64,000 nucleotides of DNA from Cryptomeria japonica (Eukaryota; Streptophyta; Pinopsida; Cupressales; Cupressaceae), in contig NC_081411.1 of assembly GCF_030272615.1 (NCBI RefSeq), positions 838,478,136 to 838,542,135 on the forward strand, given 5' to 3'. The position numbers and the translations under genes were made by a program. This document shows positions 48,801 through 60,957 of this stretch, piece after piece. The notes under the pieces were generated by a model, which did no database searches, was not told where the DNA came from, and was given only the letters and a program-made list of their open reading frames with translations. Every line of letters starts with the position of its first letter. Position 1 is the stretch's first letter.

Positions 48801-49933
48801 CATGGTGTGTAGGCTACACAAAGTCTTATATGGTCTAAAGCAGGCACCTAGAGCATGGTATGAATGCCTGCACTCCCATCCTATGAAGATTGGATTTGAG
48901 AGAATAACCAAAGATAGCAATATCTACTTGAAGTCTGAAGGAGATCAGATCCTGATCTATGAGGTATTTGTTGATGACATTATCTTTGGTGGAGATGACA
49001 AGATGAGTCATGAGTTTGCAGATGAGATGAAGAAAGAGTTTGAGATGTCACTCATAGGGGAGATTAAGTTCTTTATTGGACTGCAGATTTAGCAAATGAA
49101 AGATGGAATCTTTATCACTCAGTCCAAGTATGTCAAAGAGGTGTTGAAGACCTTTGGCATGGAAGATAGCAAACCGGTTGTAAACTATCCAAAGAGGATG
49201 ACTCAACATTGGTCGATGAGAAGGAATACTGATCAATGATTGGTAAGTTGCATTATGTAGTGCATAGTAGACCAGATATTGCACATGTAGTTGGCATTAC
49301 TGCAAGGTTCCAGAAAAGTCCAAGAGAATCCCACTTGGTTGCACCGAGCAGATTCTTAGGTATCTGAAGCGAACTATTGATTATGGATTGTGGTATCCAT
49401 ATAGCAAGGATTTCAACTTGAAAGTATTCATAGATGTTGATTGGGCAGGTAATCTAGATGACCAAAAGAGCACAACCAGTGGTGCATTATTTCTTGGTGG
49501 GAGACTAGTCTCATGGATGAGTAAGAAGAAGAGTTATATCTCTCAGTCTATAGTAGAAGCAGAGTATGTTGCAGCTTTCATGAACTGCACTCAGACAATT
49601 TGGATGAAGCATGTATTAAATGGCTTCAAAGTTCCTATATCTGAACTGGTAAGTATATTTTGTGACAATACTAGTGCAATTAACATCTCCAAGAATCTTG
49701 TTTTACATTCTAGAATGAAGCACTTTGAGCTTAAGTATCATTTCTTGAGGGAAAAGGTTCAAAACAAAGAGATTGCACTAGAACATGTTTCTAGTAAGGA
49801 GCAGTTAGCAGACATATTCACCAAGCCTCTCCCAAAGGCTACATTTATGTACTTAAGAGGTGAATTAGGGGTGCTACCCCTTCAGGAGGTTAACGAAAAG
49901 GTATATGCTCCACATCAGTCAGGTATTGCATAG
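45822..49933 (+). pseudogene. Cop-5 gag-pol polyprotein
   Basis: Starts MIKREGPKFNKDNFNIWKDK. Gag has two single-base insertions near 45990 and 46072, and its knuckle is LFSCNQIRHIIVNY, broken at two positions. The protease motif is IIGNGCSHHMTSD, so the catalytic Asp-Ser-Gly has become Gly-Asn-Gly. Integrase keeps CRECQLGKMSS, HTDLCAP and the C-terminal FLGYITKSK, but its RTDQGGEF is RTNQGEEF. RT is open over 240 residues (48370-49092) with [14 protein letters not shown] and FVDD near 48967. About 20 bp are missing near 49175 in the RT to RNase H linker. RNase H is open for 181 residues and reads past the usual stop after GVLPL, ending at 49933. Stops lie near 45920, 46505, 46712, 47230, 47464, 48277, 49090 and 49228. 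Confidence 0.93.
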
Positions 49934-50142
49934 TCAATTTTTTTTAGGGATTGATGTGTTGAAGGATGCTACTCCTCAAGGGGAGCAGCGTAATGGAATA
50001 GGAAACCTTGTGCCTCCACTTTGGCATTGTTGTCAAAGGGGGAGAAGAAGTGAAGCAAAGAAGATACCTACAGAAATTGGGGGAGAAGATGTTAAGCAGA
50101 GAGATATCTTTGTATATTTCCATCAATTCCAAAGGGGGAAAT
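49934..50142 (+). other. Cop-5 3' untranslated region with M1, M2 and purine tracts
   Basis: The M1 copy TTGGCATTGTTGTCAA plus AGGGGGAG lies near 50021-50045. M2 is mutated to TTTCCATCAATTCCAA, followed by AGGGGGAAAT and the LTR. Confidence 0.78.
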
Positions 50143-51636
50143 TGTTGGCATTATGTGAACCGATATGAGGACATGATGACATTGTATGTTGTCGTTGATG
50201 TCAATATGCTAAAGAAGAGATAACTAGTATGTTACCAAGAACTGGTATATGTGAGAACCAGTATAACATTGTGAACTAGTATATGTGACAAAGTGAAGTG
50301 GTGTGCTTGTTCAAGGTGAACCAGCATGTGGTTATGGGAACCGATATATTGAAGCTTTGTATGACTACCGGTTGGTAGTCTTAACTTCAAGGTTTTCGGT
50401 TGAAGTGCCTCAAGCCTATGTGACTCAATCAATGACTTTGCGTGATGAGTTAGCATTGTAACAAAGAACAGATCATGTTGCCATGTCAACCTTGTGCGCA
50501 TGCAAGATCTTGCATGAAGGAGATTGTCCCTATCTACCTCAGGAATCTGCAATGTCTGTAAACGGTGATAACACATGATGGGTTATCAGCCACCATGAAA
50601 TTGATTGAAAATGAATGATGGAGAACATCTTGGGGTTGGCTCAAGACTGTTGCATTTAATGTAATGTGCTCAATGGTTAGGATTGAACCATTTGAATTGC
50701 TTAACCTAACAGGTTTAGTTTTTAGGGTTTATGCTATCGACCTATCTGTTTCCTATAAGGTTGATGTTGTGTTTCTTTTTGCGGTTGTTGGCAAAAGTTG
50801 TCTCTGAGTATCCAAGTGAAGAGATATGTGATTCTTGCCAAACCAAAAGAGAGAAGTGATACCTATAGAGTGTAAGTGCAGAAGGAGAAGAGGAGCTAAA
50901 GTGGATTTGCATTGGCATTGAGTGCTGTTACCAGATCATTGTAATACCTATTGATCTCTAACCACTTCAATAGTTGGGAAATCTCTTCACAGGGTAGCTT
51001 TAACCAGCTTACTGTAAATCCTTTAACAAGGTAACTACAAACCATTGAGTTCTTGAAATCCTCTAACAAGGTAACCTTTAATAGGGTTTAACCCTTAACT
51101 GGGTATTCTAGCCATCCTTAACCTGGTGATCCCTAACAGGATCAGTTCCTAACAGAACCTATTTTATCAGTCTTTAACCAAACAAGGCTCCTAATAGAGC
51201 AGACTTCTAAAGAGTTCAAAAACAACTTGTTGGTATTCATCCCCACCATGGTTTTTCCCAGTTGGGTTTCCACGTGAAAATTTTTTGTCATGTGTGGTGA
51301 TATTCATGTGATGGTTTAAGTGATTTGTGTCTGAAGGTAAATCATGTTGATCTAGTTGTTTATATATCTTTGATGATAGATTTCTTGTTCATGCACTAGG
51401 GTGAAATGGAAATGAAGTATTAGATTGTATGAAAAGATAACTATCAACCGGTTTATGCTTGTCTTAGTTACTCTAGGTTTTGTCAATTGTACTCTGTTTA
51501 AGATAGATGTTACTATTTGTCTACCAAAGTCTAGTGTCTACTAACAAACCGGTTTAGGATTGTGTTTTTGTCTATACTGATTCACCCCCACCTCTTAGTA
51601 TCGATTTGGTACTATCTATTCATCATTGAGTTATCA
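50143..51636 (+). repeat. Cop-5 3' LTR
   Basis: Starts TGTTGGCATTATGTGAACCG and ends TTGAGTTATCA (1,494 bp). It is a close match to 44252-45750. Confidence 0.93.
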
Positions 51637-53323
51637 AGGTCATCAACCTTCAAGAAGCGGTGAAGAACGAATAATGGAGAATGTCTTGAGATCTGTTCAA
51701 GACTATTGTGATCAATGCAACATGTTCAATGGTTAGGATTGAACTGACTGAATTGCTTAACCTAAATTTTTAGGGTTTATGCTACCTACCTATCTGTTCC
51801 CTATAAGGTCAATGTTGTTTTTCATGTTGAGGTTGTTGGCAAATGTTGTGTGTGTATCTAAGTGCAGAGATACATGATTCTTGCCAGACCAGATAAGAGA
51901 ATAGATACCTGTAGAGTGTGATTGCAAAAGAAAGGAACTAAAGTGGATCTACATTACCATTGAAGTGCTATTACCAGATCATTGTAATACTTGTTGACCT
52001 CTAACCACTTCAACAGTTGGAAAATTCCTTAACAGGGTAGCTTTAACTGGCTTGCTATAAATCCTTTAACAGGGTGACTCAAAATCTTTGAGTTCTTGAA
52101 ATCCTCTAACAAGGTAACCTTTAATAGGGTTTAACCTTTAACCAGATATTTTAGCCATCCCTTAACTGGGTGATCCCTAGAAGGATTGGTTCCTAACATA
52201 ACCTATTGTAAAAGTCTCTAACCGAACTAGGCTCCTAATAGAGCGAAATTCATAAGGGTTCAAAGAACAACTTGTGGGTATTTATTCCCACCATGGTTTT
52301 TTCTAGTTGGGTTTCCATGTGAGAAAATATGTGTGTTATGTGTGATGCTTTTTCATGTGATTCTTTGCTATTTTCTATCAAGCAGTAAAGCATGTTGAAC
52401 CAGTAAGTCTTTACATTTTTGTTGATGTATCACTAGTGTATGCATATGGGTGAAGTGGAAATAATATGTTAGATTGTGTGGAAAGTTATGAGCTACTGGT
52501 TTATATCTTTCACATTCTTACTATGTTTAACCGGGAGTAATCTAGTTTAGACCAGTGTTATTGCTTGCAAGTCAAGTGCAGAGTTTTCAATCAAACCGAT
52601 TGAAGGAAAAGTGATTTTTGCCTATATTGATTCACCCCCCCCTATCAGTACCGGTTTGGTACTAACTATTCATCATTTATTCATCAGTTAGGGGATTCAA
52701 CTATTGCAGTGATTAGAAAATAATAGGTGGTGTGATCTAGTAGTAGCACATCTTGCTTGTATAGATCCTCTTCTGTGCACTCAACACTTGTTTACCAATA
52801 TACTCTGCAACTTAACACTTCTGCCTTCGCTCAAATCATCTCATAACATATTGCCTTCGCTCATGTAAAATAATTCTTTGTGATGTCAATATATAGACAT
52901 TTAGATTTCATGTTGGCCTCTAGAAATCATATCACAATTTTCTAGGTGCACTGTATCTGGTCAAACAATCATAACTCATCACAAAAATTTTGCCAAAAAT
53001 CATCATGACTAGTGATAACTCATCACATAATTAATGAATACCGATTGGAGTTAAACATATAAACCATTTATCCTTTGATTCTCCTTTAATAATCTCCATT
53101 GGATCTTCATGCTGATTCCAAGTTATGTATAGCCACTGGTTGTATCCATGTATATATTGGTTGTCACCATGTACTGGTTTGATATAAATCTCTAGTATAT
53201 TGGTTGTAGTATAAGTAACTTTGAAGTAACATCGGTAGACAATACGAACATATGTGTGTGTATGTGTTTCATCAATGACAACATATGATCAAGTTTTTAA
53301 TTACAATCATCATGAAGCCAACA

Positions 53324-53604
53324 TCGAGTGGCTTAGCTATTTCCATGATCAGTTGCTTATATTACCTTAGTTATGGTTTCACTTCTTCCTTTATCTTACA
53401 CTCTTTCTCTATTCTTGTGTGAATGGTAGAAGTTGCAGCAAATAAAGTAGCTACCTCCCCCAACTTGGTCTACTTACCCAGATTAACTTTTGACACTTGG
53501 TATTTTGGGGTAGCTTGGGGTTGTCCTTTAGTCTCGACTACAGGAGCTGCTATATTGGCTATTAAATCCCTTGAGTCACTTCTAGAAAGATGATGAACTG
53601 TCTT
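53324..53604 (-). pseudogene. Nona-5 ORF2 C-terminal fragment
   Basis: One minus-strand frame with three stops reads SRDLIANIAAPVVETKGQPQ, then KLGEVATLFAATSTIHTRIE, KECKIKEEVKP and YKQLIMEIAKPLD. It loosely parallels the Nona-1 ORF2 C-terminal region (SLGKLDTSSKFIAS..., EYKELYKEACKPH). Nona-4 begins at 53323 on one side and Cop-6 at 53605 on the other, so this is what remains of their shared host. It could instead be an unrelated frame; the match is short. Confidence 0.45.
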
Positions 53605-54838
53605 TGTTATACAATTCAAATAACCATAAGACAATGAGAAGGGGGGGGAGGTGAATTAGTTGTCACAGATTACTAGAACCTTAAGCAATTAAAAATTTAA
53701 TACTGGAACCCAAAATATTAATACTGAAATGCTTAAACCAAATACTGGAATACTAGTTAAACCAATTAAGAATAAACAATAATTAGAGAACAAATACCAT
53801 CCACATGATACCAAGATTTATACATGAAAAACCCAGTAAAGGAAAAAAACACGGTGGGAATCCTACCCACAGTCAGATAATACTTCTATAGTAAGTATGT
53901 GAATTACAATTGAGGGGCCTGCACTTCCAGGAAGGCCAATAGCCTAGAGCACATTTCTCATCACAAAAGGAGTCTCACTGACTACATAGAAATCAAGACA
54001 TCAATCTTAAAGAAGTCTAGAACTGCAAAGATAACATCTCCTATGCCTGAGTACAGTTCTGATTAAGCTCAATATCGGAGGACTAAATCCTCTTACATAA
54101 ACCCAATTCGATCTCAAATGATCAACCAAATCATCTGCCTAAATGATATTACATTATTCACACATTACATATATCCATATCACATTCCCATGATGATTTG
54201 AAATGAGATCTTACATCATATATATACAAACCCTCAACCATAAACAATCAAGTCAGGCACCAGACAATAAACCAAATACATAATTATAAAACATGTCATC
54301 CTGAGACTAAAAAAATAATATCCAACACATAAGGCATCCCGAAAACACATCGAGAGGTCCAATCCAAATGTTTCATTAAACCGGTCGATAACCTAGATCA
54401 ACTTGGACCCAATATAGGTTCACACGCTAAAGAATGATCTCCCTCCACCAAGTCCCAAACATGATCACCTACAACATTTTGAATCTCCACCAAAAGCTTC
54501 ACCTACATCACTTATGCATATCATCAAAGATCTTCATCAAAATCTATGTCGGTGAAACCCTCACTGGAACCACAAGCCAAGCTTCCAAGAAAACAGGATA
54601 GCATCCGATCACCAGACCAAAACCTACTAACTTAATATGAACATGAGTATCATGAATAAGAGAATTCCATAACCAAATTATACTGGAGCCTACCGGATCA
54701 TATCGATTCCAAACCAACCATAAACTACTCAACCTACCGAGACCAAAAGGGTGGCGATAAAGCATCCAAATAGCTAGTGTTGACATCAATGACAAAACAT
54801 CAATGCAAAACATAATCAATCAATCCAATTAGCCAACA
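53605..54838 (-). repeat. Cop-6 3' LTR
   Basis: On the minus strand it starts TGTTGGCTAATTGGATTG at 54838 and ends TTGAATTGTATAACA at 53605, about 1,234 bp. M3 TTGTCATTGATGTCAA lies near 54777-54793. The G-run at 53641-53652 is the family block near the LTR 3' end. Confidence 0.82.
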
Positions 54839-55231
54839 ATCTCCCCCTTTGGCATTGATGGCAACACTAGATGTGAAAACATCTAAGTACCAAGAAATTC
54901 CAAACAAGTCTCCCCCAATGGAAGACAACCAATAATCTCCCACTCAAATATATAGTAATGAAGTTTTGAAACAAAGATCAAACTCCTCATGTGAAATATA
55001 TCTCTATAAAGCTCTGAATTAAAAATATAACTCTCCCACTAATGTATACAACTCCTTAAGTTTTACTTTTTCACATCAATGTCAGAGATCTGACAAAAAT
55101 TATCAAAGTAAGACATAACCCACTGAGACACAAAGCTAACTACTCCCCTTGAGCGGTAACATCCCCACATCAGTGCCATAATGAAAAGTATCTCCGATAA
55201 TACATACTAGATTGATGCCAAACCGCATCAA
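54839..55231 (-). other. Cop-6 3' untranslated region
   Basis: On the minus strand M2 (TTGCCATCAATGCCAA near 54848-54864) and AGGGGGAGAT abut the LTR. A degraded M1-like CATTGATGTGAA lies near 55075. No coding content. Confidence 0.7.
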
Positions 55232-55338
55232 TCAAGTCTCTACCGGAGGGGCAAAAACACCCAATCTATCTCTGAAGGACTCAAATGATTCTTTAGGCAA
55301 AGGTTTTAGTGAAGATATTAGCAATCTGCTCTTTAGTG

Positions 55339-56401
55339 TGTTAGGTTCCAGAGACAACTAAGAGGGGGGGGGGGAATCAGTTGTCCAATAAATTCAACCA
55401 AAATTAACTTAACCAAAACTTAATGCTTAATACCGGTAAACCAAACTTTATGCCGGTAGACAGTCTTAACAATTAATTGCAGTACCGGTAAAGATTAATG
55501 TATGAAATAGAAAGACAATAACATCCACAACACATAACACAAATATTTGTACGTGGAAACCCTATAAGGGGAAAAACCATGGTGGGAAGCTTTACCCACA
55601 ATCAAATGATACTACTACAGATAGTATGTGTGTACAATACGGATTCTACACATGCAGAAAGGCCAACTACCTAGAGCTCACTGCTCAATCACAAAATGAG
55701 AATCACACTGACTACAATTGGATGGTTAAATCCAATGATAATGTACTACATAAAATAGCATCTTCATATGCTAGATTCAGTACCAGTTTAGTTATGATTG
55801 CCTTCACAAAATCCTTCCTTCAACCTTCAAATGATGTCTGCATGTATAGCTCTACTTATTTTTGCATATACCTTATTGCAATCTTTTTTGCATTCTCACA
55901 CTTGTCTCACAAATGAGATCTTACATTTATATCATAACCTAAGACCAATTGAATAGGTCAACTCACTAAAAGATATTACAATAAAATAAATTACAAATAA
56001 ATCAATATCCAATGCATGATGTCGGCTCAATGCATTTACAATAATAATAAATCATCTCCATAACGTGTTGTGCTAATCTGGAATAGATATACCTGTCGGT
56101 GCATATCTTGGACCTATTTGCTGGTAATAGCAAATATGCAAACCCGAATAAACAAATAACCAAATCGCCAAAACCAAGTGATCGAATAATGTCTTCGACA
56201 TAACGAAGTAGTTTCCAAGTCATTCCAAGTGTCGGTGAACAATATAATCTATTGGTGAACCAAATATCGGTGACTGTGCATAAGTCTCTGACTTGCCGGT
56301 GGTCATAACCAAAATCTCCCAGTGTTGATGAGTGTTTGACAAGTGATGACATATGTTGACATCAATAACAAAACCATATCAACATATCCAAAATGCCAAC
56401 A
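55339..56401 (-). repeat. Cop-7 3' LTR
   Basis: On the minus strand it starts TGTTGGCATTTTGGATATG at 56401 and ends GTCTCTGGAACCTAACA at 55339. The M3-like TTGTTATTGATGTCAA lies near 56357-56373. Confidence 0.92.
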
Positions 56402-56751
56402 ATCTCCCCCTTTGGCATTCATGGAAACACAAGATGGAAAAACCATCAAAGTGCCAAAACAGAAATGCCAAAAACAAAAAACCAACAATCTCCCAAAGAG
56501 ATCATTAACTAGAAATCAAAATAAATAATATCTCCCCCTCTAGGAATAAGCTCTCCCCAAAAGAAAAGATAATGTGTTTTTCCATAACAATCTCTCCCCC
56601 TTTGACATCAAACGCCAAAGAAATACAAAACCAAATACAAAATACCAACTTATTATACCAAATACTCCCCTTGAGAAGTAGCTCTCCTCATCAAAGTCGG
56701 AATAAAAGATTTCTCTGTTAATTTTGTCGGTTGATGACAAAAATCAACTGT
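56402..56751 (-). other. Cop-7 3' untranslated region with two purine tracts
   Basis: On the minus strand M1-like GCGTTTGATGTCAA plus AGGGGGAGAG lies near 56590-56618, and M2-like TTTCCATGAATGCCAA plus AGGGGGAGAT abuts the LTR. A further GAGGGGGAGA lies near 56531-56540. Confidence 0.75.
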
Positions 56752-59700
56752 CTAAGTCTCTATCGGTGGGGGTAGGACTCCAAGTTGCTCTTTGAGATAC
56801 TCAAATGTTTCCTTAGGCAAAGGCTTTGTAAAAATATCTACAATCTTCTCTTTAGTATTCACATAAACCAATTTCACTTCTTTTGCTTCAACATTCTCCT
56901 TTAGAAAATTGAATTTGATAGAAACATGTTTAGTCTTAGAGTGGAATACTAGGTTCTTTGATATATCAATTTCTGCCATATTATCACAGTAAATAGTTAT
57001 AGGTTCCTTGCATTTTACCTTTATGTCCATCAACATTTGCTTGATCCATAACACCTGTGTACAATTAGTTGCTACTGCAACATATTGTGATTCTACTATT
57101 GATAGACTTGTACAACTCTATTTCTTGCTCAACCATAAAATTAGTCTGCTGCCAAGAAAAAATGCTCCGTAGGTGGTTCTTTTTCTATCATCCACATCTC
57201 CTGACCAATTAGCATTTGTGTATATACATAAATCAAAATTTTCATCTCTAGGATACCATAAACTAAGATTTTTAGTGCTTTGTAGGTACCAAAAAATCCT
57301 TTTCACTGTTGATTCATGATTTTCTTTAGGATTACTTTAAAATCTTGAAACATTACATACTGCATTCATAATATCATGTCTTGCTTGTGTCAAATATGGT
57401 AAACCTCCTATCATAGACTTGTATCTAGTCGGATTAACAGGAGTTGATTTATCCTTCAAAGATAATTTATTAGTTGTACTCATAGGTGTACTTACCGGTT
57501 TACAGTTTTCCATGCCAAATTTCTTTAGTAATTCCTTTAAGTAGTTATATTGACATAGGAATATACCTTTATTAGTCTGTGAAATCTGCAATCCTAAAAA
57601 GAATTTTATCTCTCCAATCATAGACATTTCAAATTCTTGCTGCATTTTGTTAGAAAAGTCTTTGCACAAACCATCTTCTCCTCCAAAGACTATATCATGA
57701 ACAAAAAATTCAATAACCAAGATGTCATCATTAGTCACTTTGTAGTATATATTGTTGTCAGCATTGCCTTTAGTGTATCCAAGCTTCAGAAGATATTTGT
57801 CCAATCTAGCATACCAAGCTCTAGGAGCTTGTTTCAATCCATATAAAGCTTTCCTTAATGCAAACCATGTCTTTGTTATCTATTAAAGAAAATCCATTAG
57901 GTTGTTCAGTTTAAACTTCTTCTTCAAGATCTCCATTTATAAATGCACATTTAACATCCATTTGATATACTTTATAGTTCTTGTGTGCTAAAAAAGCCAA
58001 TAAAAGTCTGACTGCCTCAATTATAGCTACCATTGCAAAGGTTTCATTGTAATCAATTCCTTCTTTCTATGAATATCCCTTACACACCAATCTTTTTTTT
58101 TATTATTACTTTACCATCTTCATTAATTATTTCTGAAAACCCATTTAGTTCCAATTACATTTTTGTCTTTAGGTTGAGGAACTAATGACCAAGTGTTATT
58201 CCTTTCAATTTGTTCCAATTCATCTTCCATAACTTTAAACCAATATTTATCTTCACATGCCTCATTAATTGATGTAGGTTCAATTTAAGAAATAAGACAT
58301 ACCTCTTCATTTGCCAAACTTCCTCTAGTCATAAATCCTTGAAATTTGTTTCAAATTATCTAATCTTCATAATGATCCAGTCTTACATACTGGGGTGTTT
58401 TTGCTTGTTGCTATTCTTTAGTGACTGTTGAATCTCCAAATGATGTTGATGTAACTGGATCACCATTCTATACCAGTGTATTCACAGTAGGTTCATTTGT
58501 GATTATCTCTATTTTCAGTTCAGAGTCTGTATACCTTGAATTTCCTCTAAACTGTCCATCAATCTTCACATTTGCCCTCTCAACAAGTTTTTGCAATCTC
58601 TTGTTAAAACATCTATATGCCTTTCTCTTAGATGAATAACCAAGAAATATTCCTTCATCACTTCTAGGCTCAAATTTGCCAATATACTCATCTCTTCTAA
58701 TATAGCATTTAATTCCAAATATTCTAAAATATTTAAGAGTAGGAGCATTACCAAACCATAGTTCATGTGGGGTCTTACCGGTTTCACCTCTGATGTGAAC
58801 TCTGTTGAATGTATAAACTGTTATATTGACCACTTCTCTCTAGTATATATGAGGTAGATTTGCTTCAAATATCATACTTTTGGGTGCATCCAAGATAGTT
58901 TTGTTTTTCCTTTCCACAACTCCATTCTACTAGGGTGTCCAGGGTGCTGATAACTGTCTTATGATCCCGTTCACTTCATAGAATGTATTAAATTCCTTAG
59001 ATGTGAATTCACCTCCTTGATCTGATCTCAAACATTTAATTTTGTTTCCAGTTTCATTTCTACCATCACCTTGAATAGTTTGAATTTCCCAAATGCTTCA
59101 GATTCCTCTCTGAGAAAAGTAATCCAACACATTCTAGAATAGTCATCAATAATTAGCATAAAATACCTATCTCCTTGTATACTTCTAGTTCTTGTTGGAC
59201 CACATAAATCAATATGAATCAAATCAAGAACATTGTTAGACTTCTCTGGAATACTCTTGAAAGTTGCTCTAACTTGTTTTCCTAATTGACATTCCTTACA
59301 TACTAGATTGTGAGGTTTAACAATCTTAGGTAAATCTCTTACTGCCTTAGTAGTACTAATTTTCACAATGCAATCAAAATTTACATGACAAAGTCTCTTA
59401 TGCCATAACCAACTTTTACCAATATGTGAAATCAAACATATTTTCTCATTGTTATTCAAATGAAAGATATTACCTCTAGTCTGATTACCGATTGCAATTT
59501 CCAAACCAATTCTGTTTAAGATTTTGCATTTACCATTCTTAAATTGTAACTGAAATCCTTTCTCAATTAATTGGCCAACACTCAAAAGATTATGCTTCAA
59601 ACCTTCAACATAGTAAACATTATCAGTATTGTGCTTACCATCAAAAGATATAGTGCCTTTTCCTTTGATCAAACAAGTTTTATCATCTCCAAATCTTACT

Positions 59701-60902
59701 AGACCTCCATTGTATTCCTGAAAGGTTAAGAATTTACTCTTATCATCAGTCATATGATGTGAACATCCTGAATCAATAATCCATTCATCCTTATCTTCAA
59801 CTTTATCTACCAGGGCCTACTCTACTGGTTGAACAGTAGGTGTCGGTTGATCTTCTATTATAGCAACAAAATCCCATCCATTGTCTACCAGATCTTCATC
59901 AGAATCATCAATAACTCCTTCATCAGCATAATAACAAGATTTGTCTCTATTCTTCGTAAACTTGTATTTCTAATAGTCAGGGTTAGGCTTATATGTTCTT
60001 TTAGCTTCTTCTCTTAATCTTGCATGTCTATCAGGGCATCTAGAAGCCATATGACCAATCTTATTACAGTTAAAACATTTAAAGGGTGCTTTACCTTCAT
60101 ACTTACTTCCAATTGGACCTTTAGGAATTTTTCTAGCAAATAGTGCTTCAAGTTCTTCATTTTCTCTCCTGCTTTCTTCAAGTTCTCTTGCATAGAAGGC
60201 TTTCCAATAAGATTTATCAGATGATGATGATGACGATGAAGTAGTTGATGATGATGCTTTGAAAGCTAGATCTGTCTTGATAGTAGTAATAGGACCAAAT
60301 TCCTCAAGCTCAAAAACTGAAAGTTTTCCAACCAAAGTGTCTCTAGATACCGATGCATTAGGCATTGTTCTCAATTCATTTATAGCAGTAACTTTCATTT
60401 TATATGTCGGTGGAAAAGCTCATAAAACTTTAGAAATAATCTCATCTTCACTTAAGGTTCCTCCACAACATTGTATACCCAAAATAATTTCATTTACTCT
60501 TTCCATAAAAGAAAAAATTATATCTTCTTCTTCCATTTTCAGACTATCATACCTGACCCAGAAGCATTCAACCTTTGCAATTTTGACTGTGGAATATCCT
60601 TCATTCAATATTTCCAGTTTGTCCCAAATAGCTTTAACAATAGATCTATTTGACAATCCCATGACTTGCTGATTTGACAATGGGTTCAAAAGTGCTTCTC
60701 TTCCTTTGCAATCATTTTCCTCATCTTTACCCAAGTTGGGTGGAATAGGTTGACCTTGAGTAGGAGCAGTATATCCATTCTTTGTAACATCCCATATGTC
60801 CTTTCCAATGCAATTCAAATGTGTCTCCATCCTAATCTTCCATATGCCATAGTTAGTTCCATCAAGTTTCAGACTGTCCTTCCTAAAATAGTTAGAAGAC
60901 AT
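56752..60902 (-). pseudogene. Cop-7 gag-pol polyprotein
   Basis: The ATG at 60902 gives MSSNYFRKDSLKLDGTNYGI. Gag is open for 160 and 142 residues, broken by one stop near 60420. The knuckle CFNCNKIGHMASRC near 60040-60085 is complete, behind a Ser-rich run. The protease DSGCSHHMTDD lies near 59750-59780. Integrase has KRLCHVNFDCIVK, CKECQLGKQVRA, HIDLCGPTRTRS and FLGYSSKRK. RT has a frameshifted N-terminal half, YGMKQAPRAWYARL at 57837, and FVHD instead of FVDD at 57694-57705, which removes a catalytic Asp. RNase H ends EYLKEQLGVLPPPIET at 56752. The 241-residue open stretch at 59753-59028 is the longest. Stops lie near 59970, 59820 and 59028 and several in RT and RNase H. Confidence 0.93.
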
Positions 60903-60945
60903 TGGATCTCCCCAAGCTGTTAAACTTTTGCAAAAAGAGGACTAC

Positions 60946-60957
60946 ACTCCGATACTA
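60946..60957 (-). promoter_or_regulatory. Cop-7 primer binding site, mutated
   Basis: The minus strand reads TAGTATCGGAGT, three changes from the canonical TGGTATCAGAGC, two bases after the LTR end. Confidence 0.72.

Larger units (their letters stand above)
44252..51636 (+). mobile_element. Cop-5, complete Ty1/copia element
   Basis: Both LTRs (1,499 and 1,494 bp), primer site, gag-pol and purine tract are present. It lies inside the Cop-3 3' LTR: the left flank GATGGGTT and right flank AGGTCATCAACC rejoin to the uninterrupted GATGGGTTATCAGCC of the 5' LTR (29455). The target duplication is GGGTT versus AGGTC, two mismatches. Confidence 0.93.
28977..52686 (+). mobile_element. Cop-3, Ty1/copia element hosting Cop-4, S3 and Cop-5
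   Basis: The outer ends are TGTTGGCATATGTGC and TTATTCATCA, flanked by a perfect 5-bp duplication GTTAG (28972-28976 and 52687-52691). Without its three insertions it is about 7.3 kb. Both LTRs, primer site, gag-pol and purine tract are present. Its LTR sequence is a subfamily distinct from Cop-1, Cop-4 and Cop-5, although the polyproteins are close. Confidence 0.92.
43840..52686 (+). repeat. Cop-3 3' LTR, split by Cop-5
   Basis: 43840-44251 and 51642-52686, a net of about 1,457 bp. It starts TGTTGGCATATGTCCAAAG like the 5' LTR. M3 is at 43884-43899 (TTGTCATTGATGTCAA). The second part matches 29450-30235 and 37658-37936. Confidence 0.9.
25275..53323 (-). mobile_element. Nona-4, divergent Nona element on minus strand, 3' part missing
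   Basis: Read on the minus strand: 5' LTR (starting at 53323, split by Cop-3), primer site, Gag-like gene, spacer, then ORF2, which is lost after about 470 residues where gypsy integrase sequence begins. It has no 3' LTR in the window. Its protein sequences are clearly diverged from Nona-1 and Nona-2 but collinear with them. The 5' LTR edge TGTTGGCTTCATG at 53323 abuts a scrap of another ORF2 (Nona-5). Confidence 0.8.
28528..53323 (-). repeat. Nona-4 5' LTR, split by Cop-3
   Basis: 28528-28976 and 52692-53323, a net of about 1,081 bp. On the minus strand it starts TGTTGGCTTCATGATG, has TTGTCATTGATGAAAC near its start, and ends TTTACAAGTCCATCA. It is similar in length and sequence to the Nona-3 LTR (1,108 bp). 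Confidence 0.82.

Noticed and set aside
54544-54819. A 91-residue minus-strand frame in the Cop-6 3' LTR
   Set aside because: It lies wholly within an LTR, has no homologue in the other LTRs, and starts at no meaningful signal.
56343-56528. A 61-residue plus-strand frame across the Cop-7 LTR and purine tract
   Set aside because: It crosses the LTR boundary antisense to the element and has no parallel in related copies.
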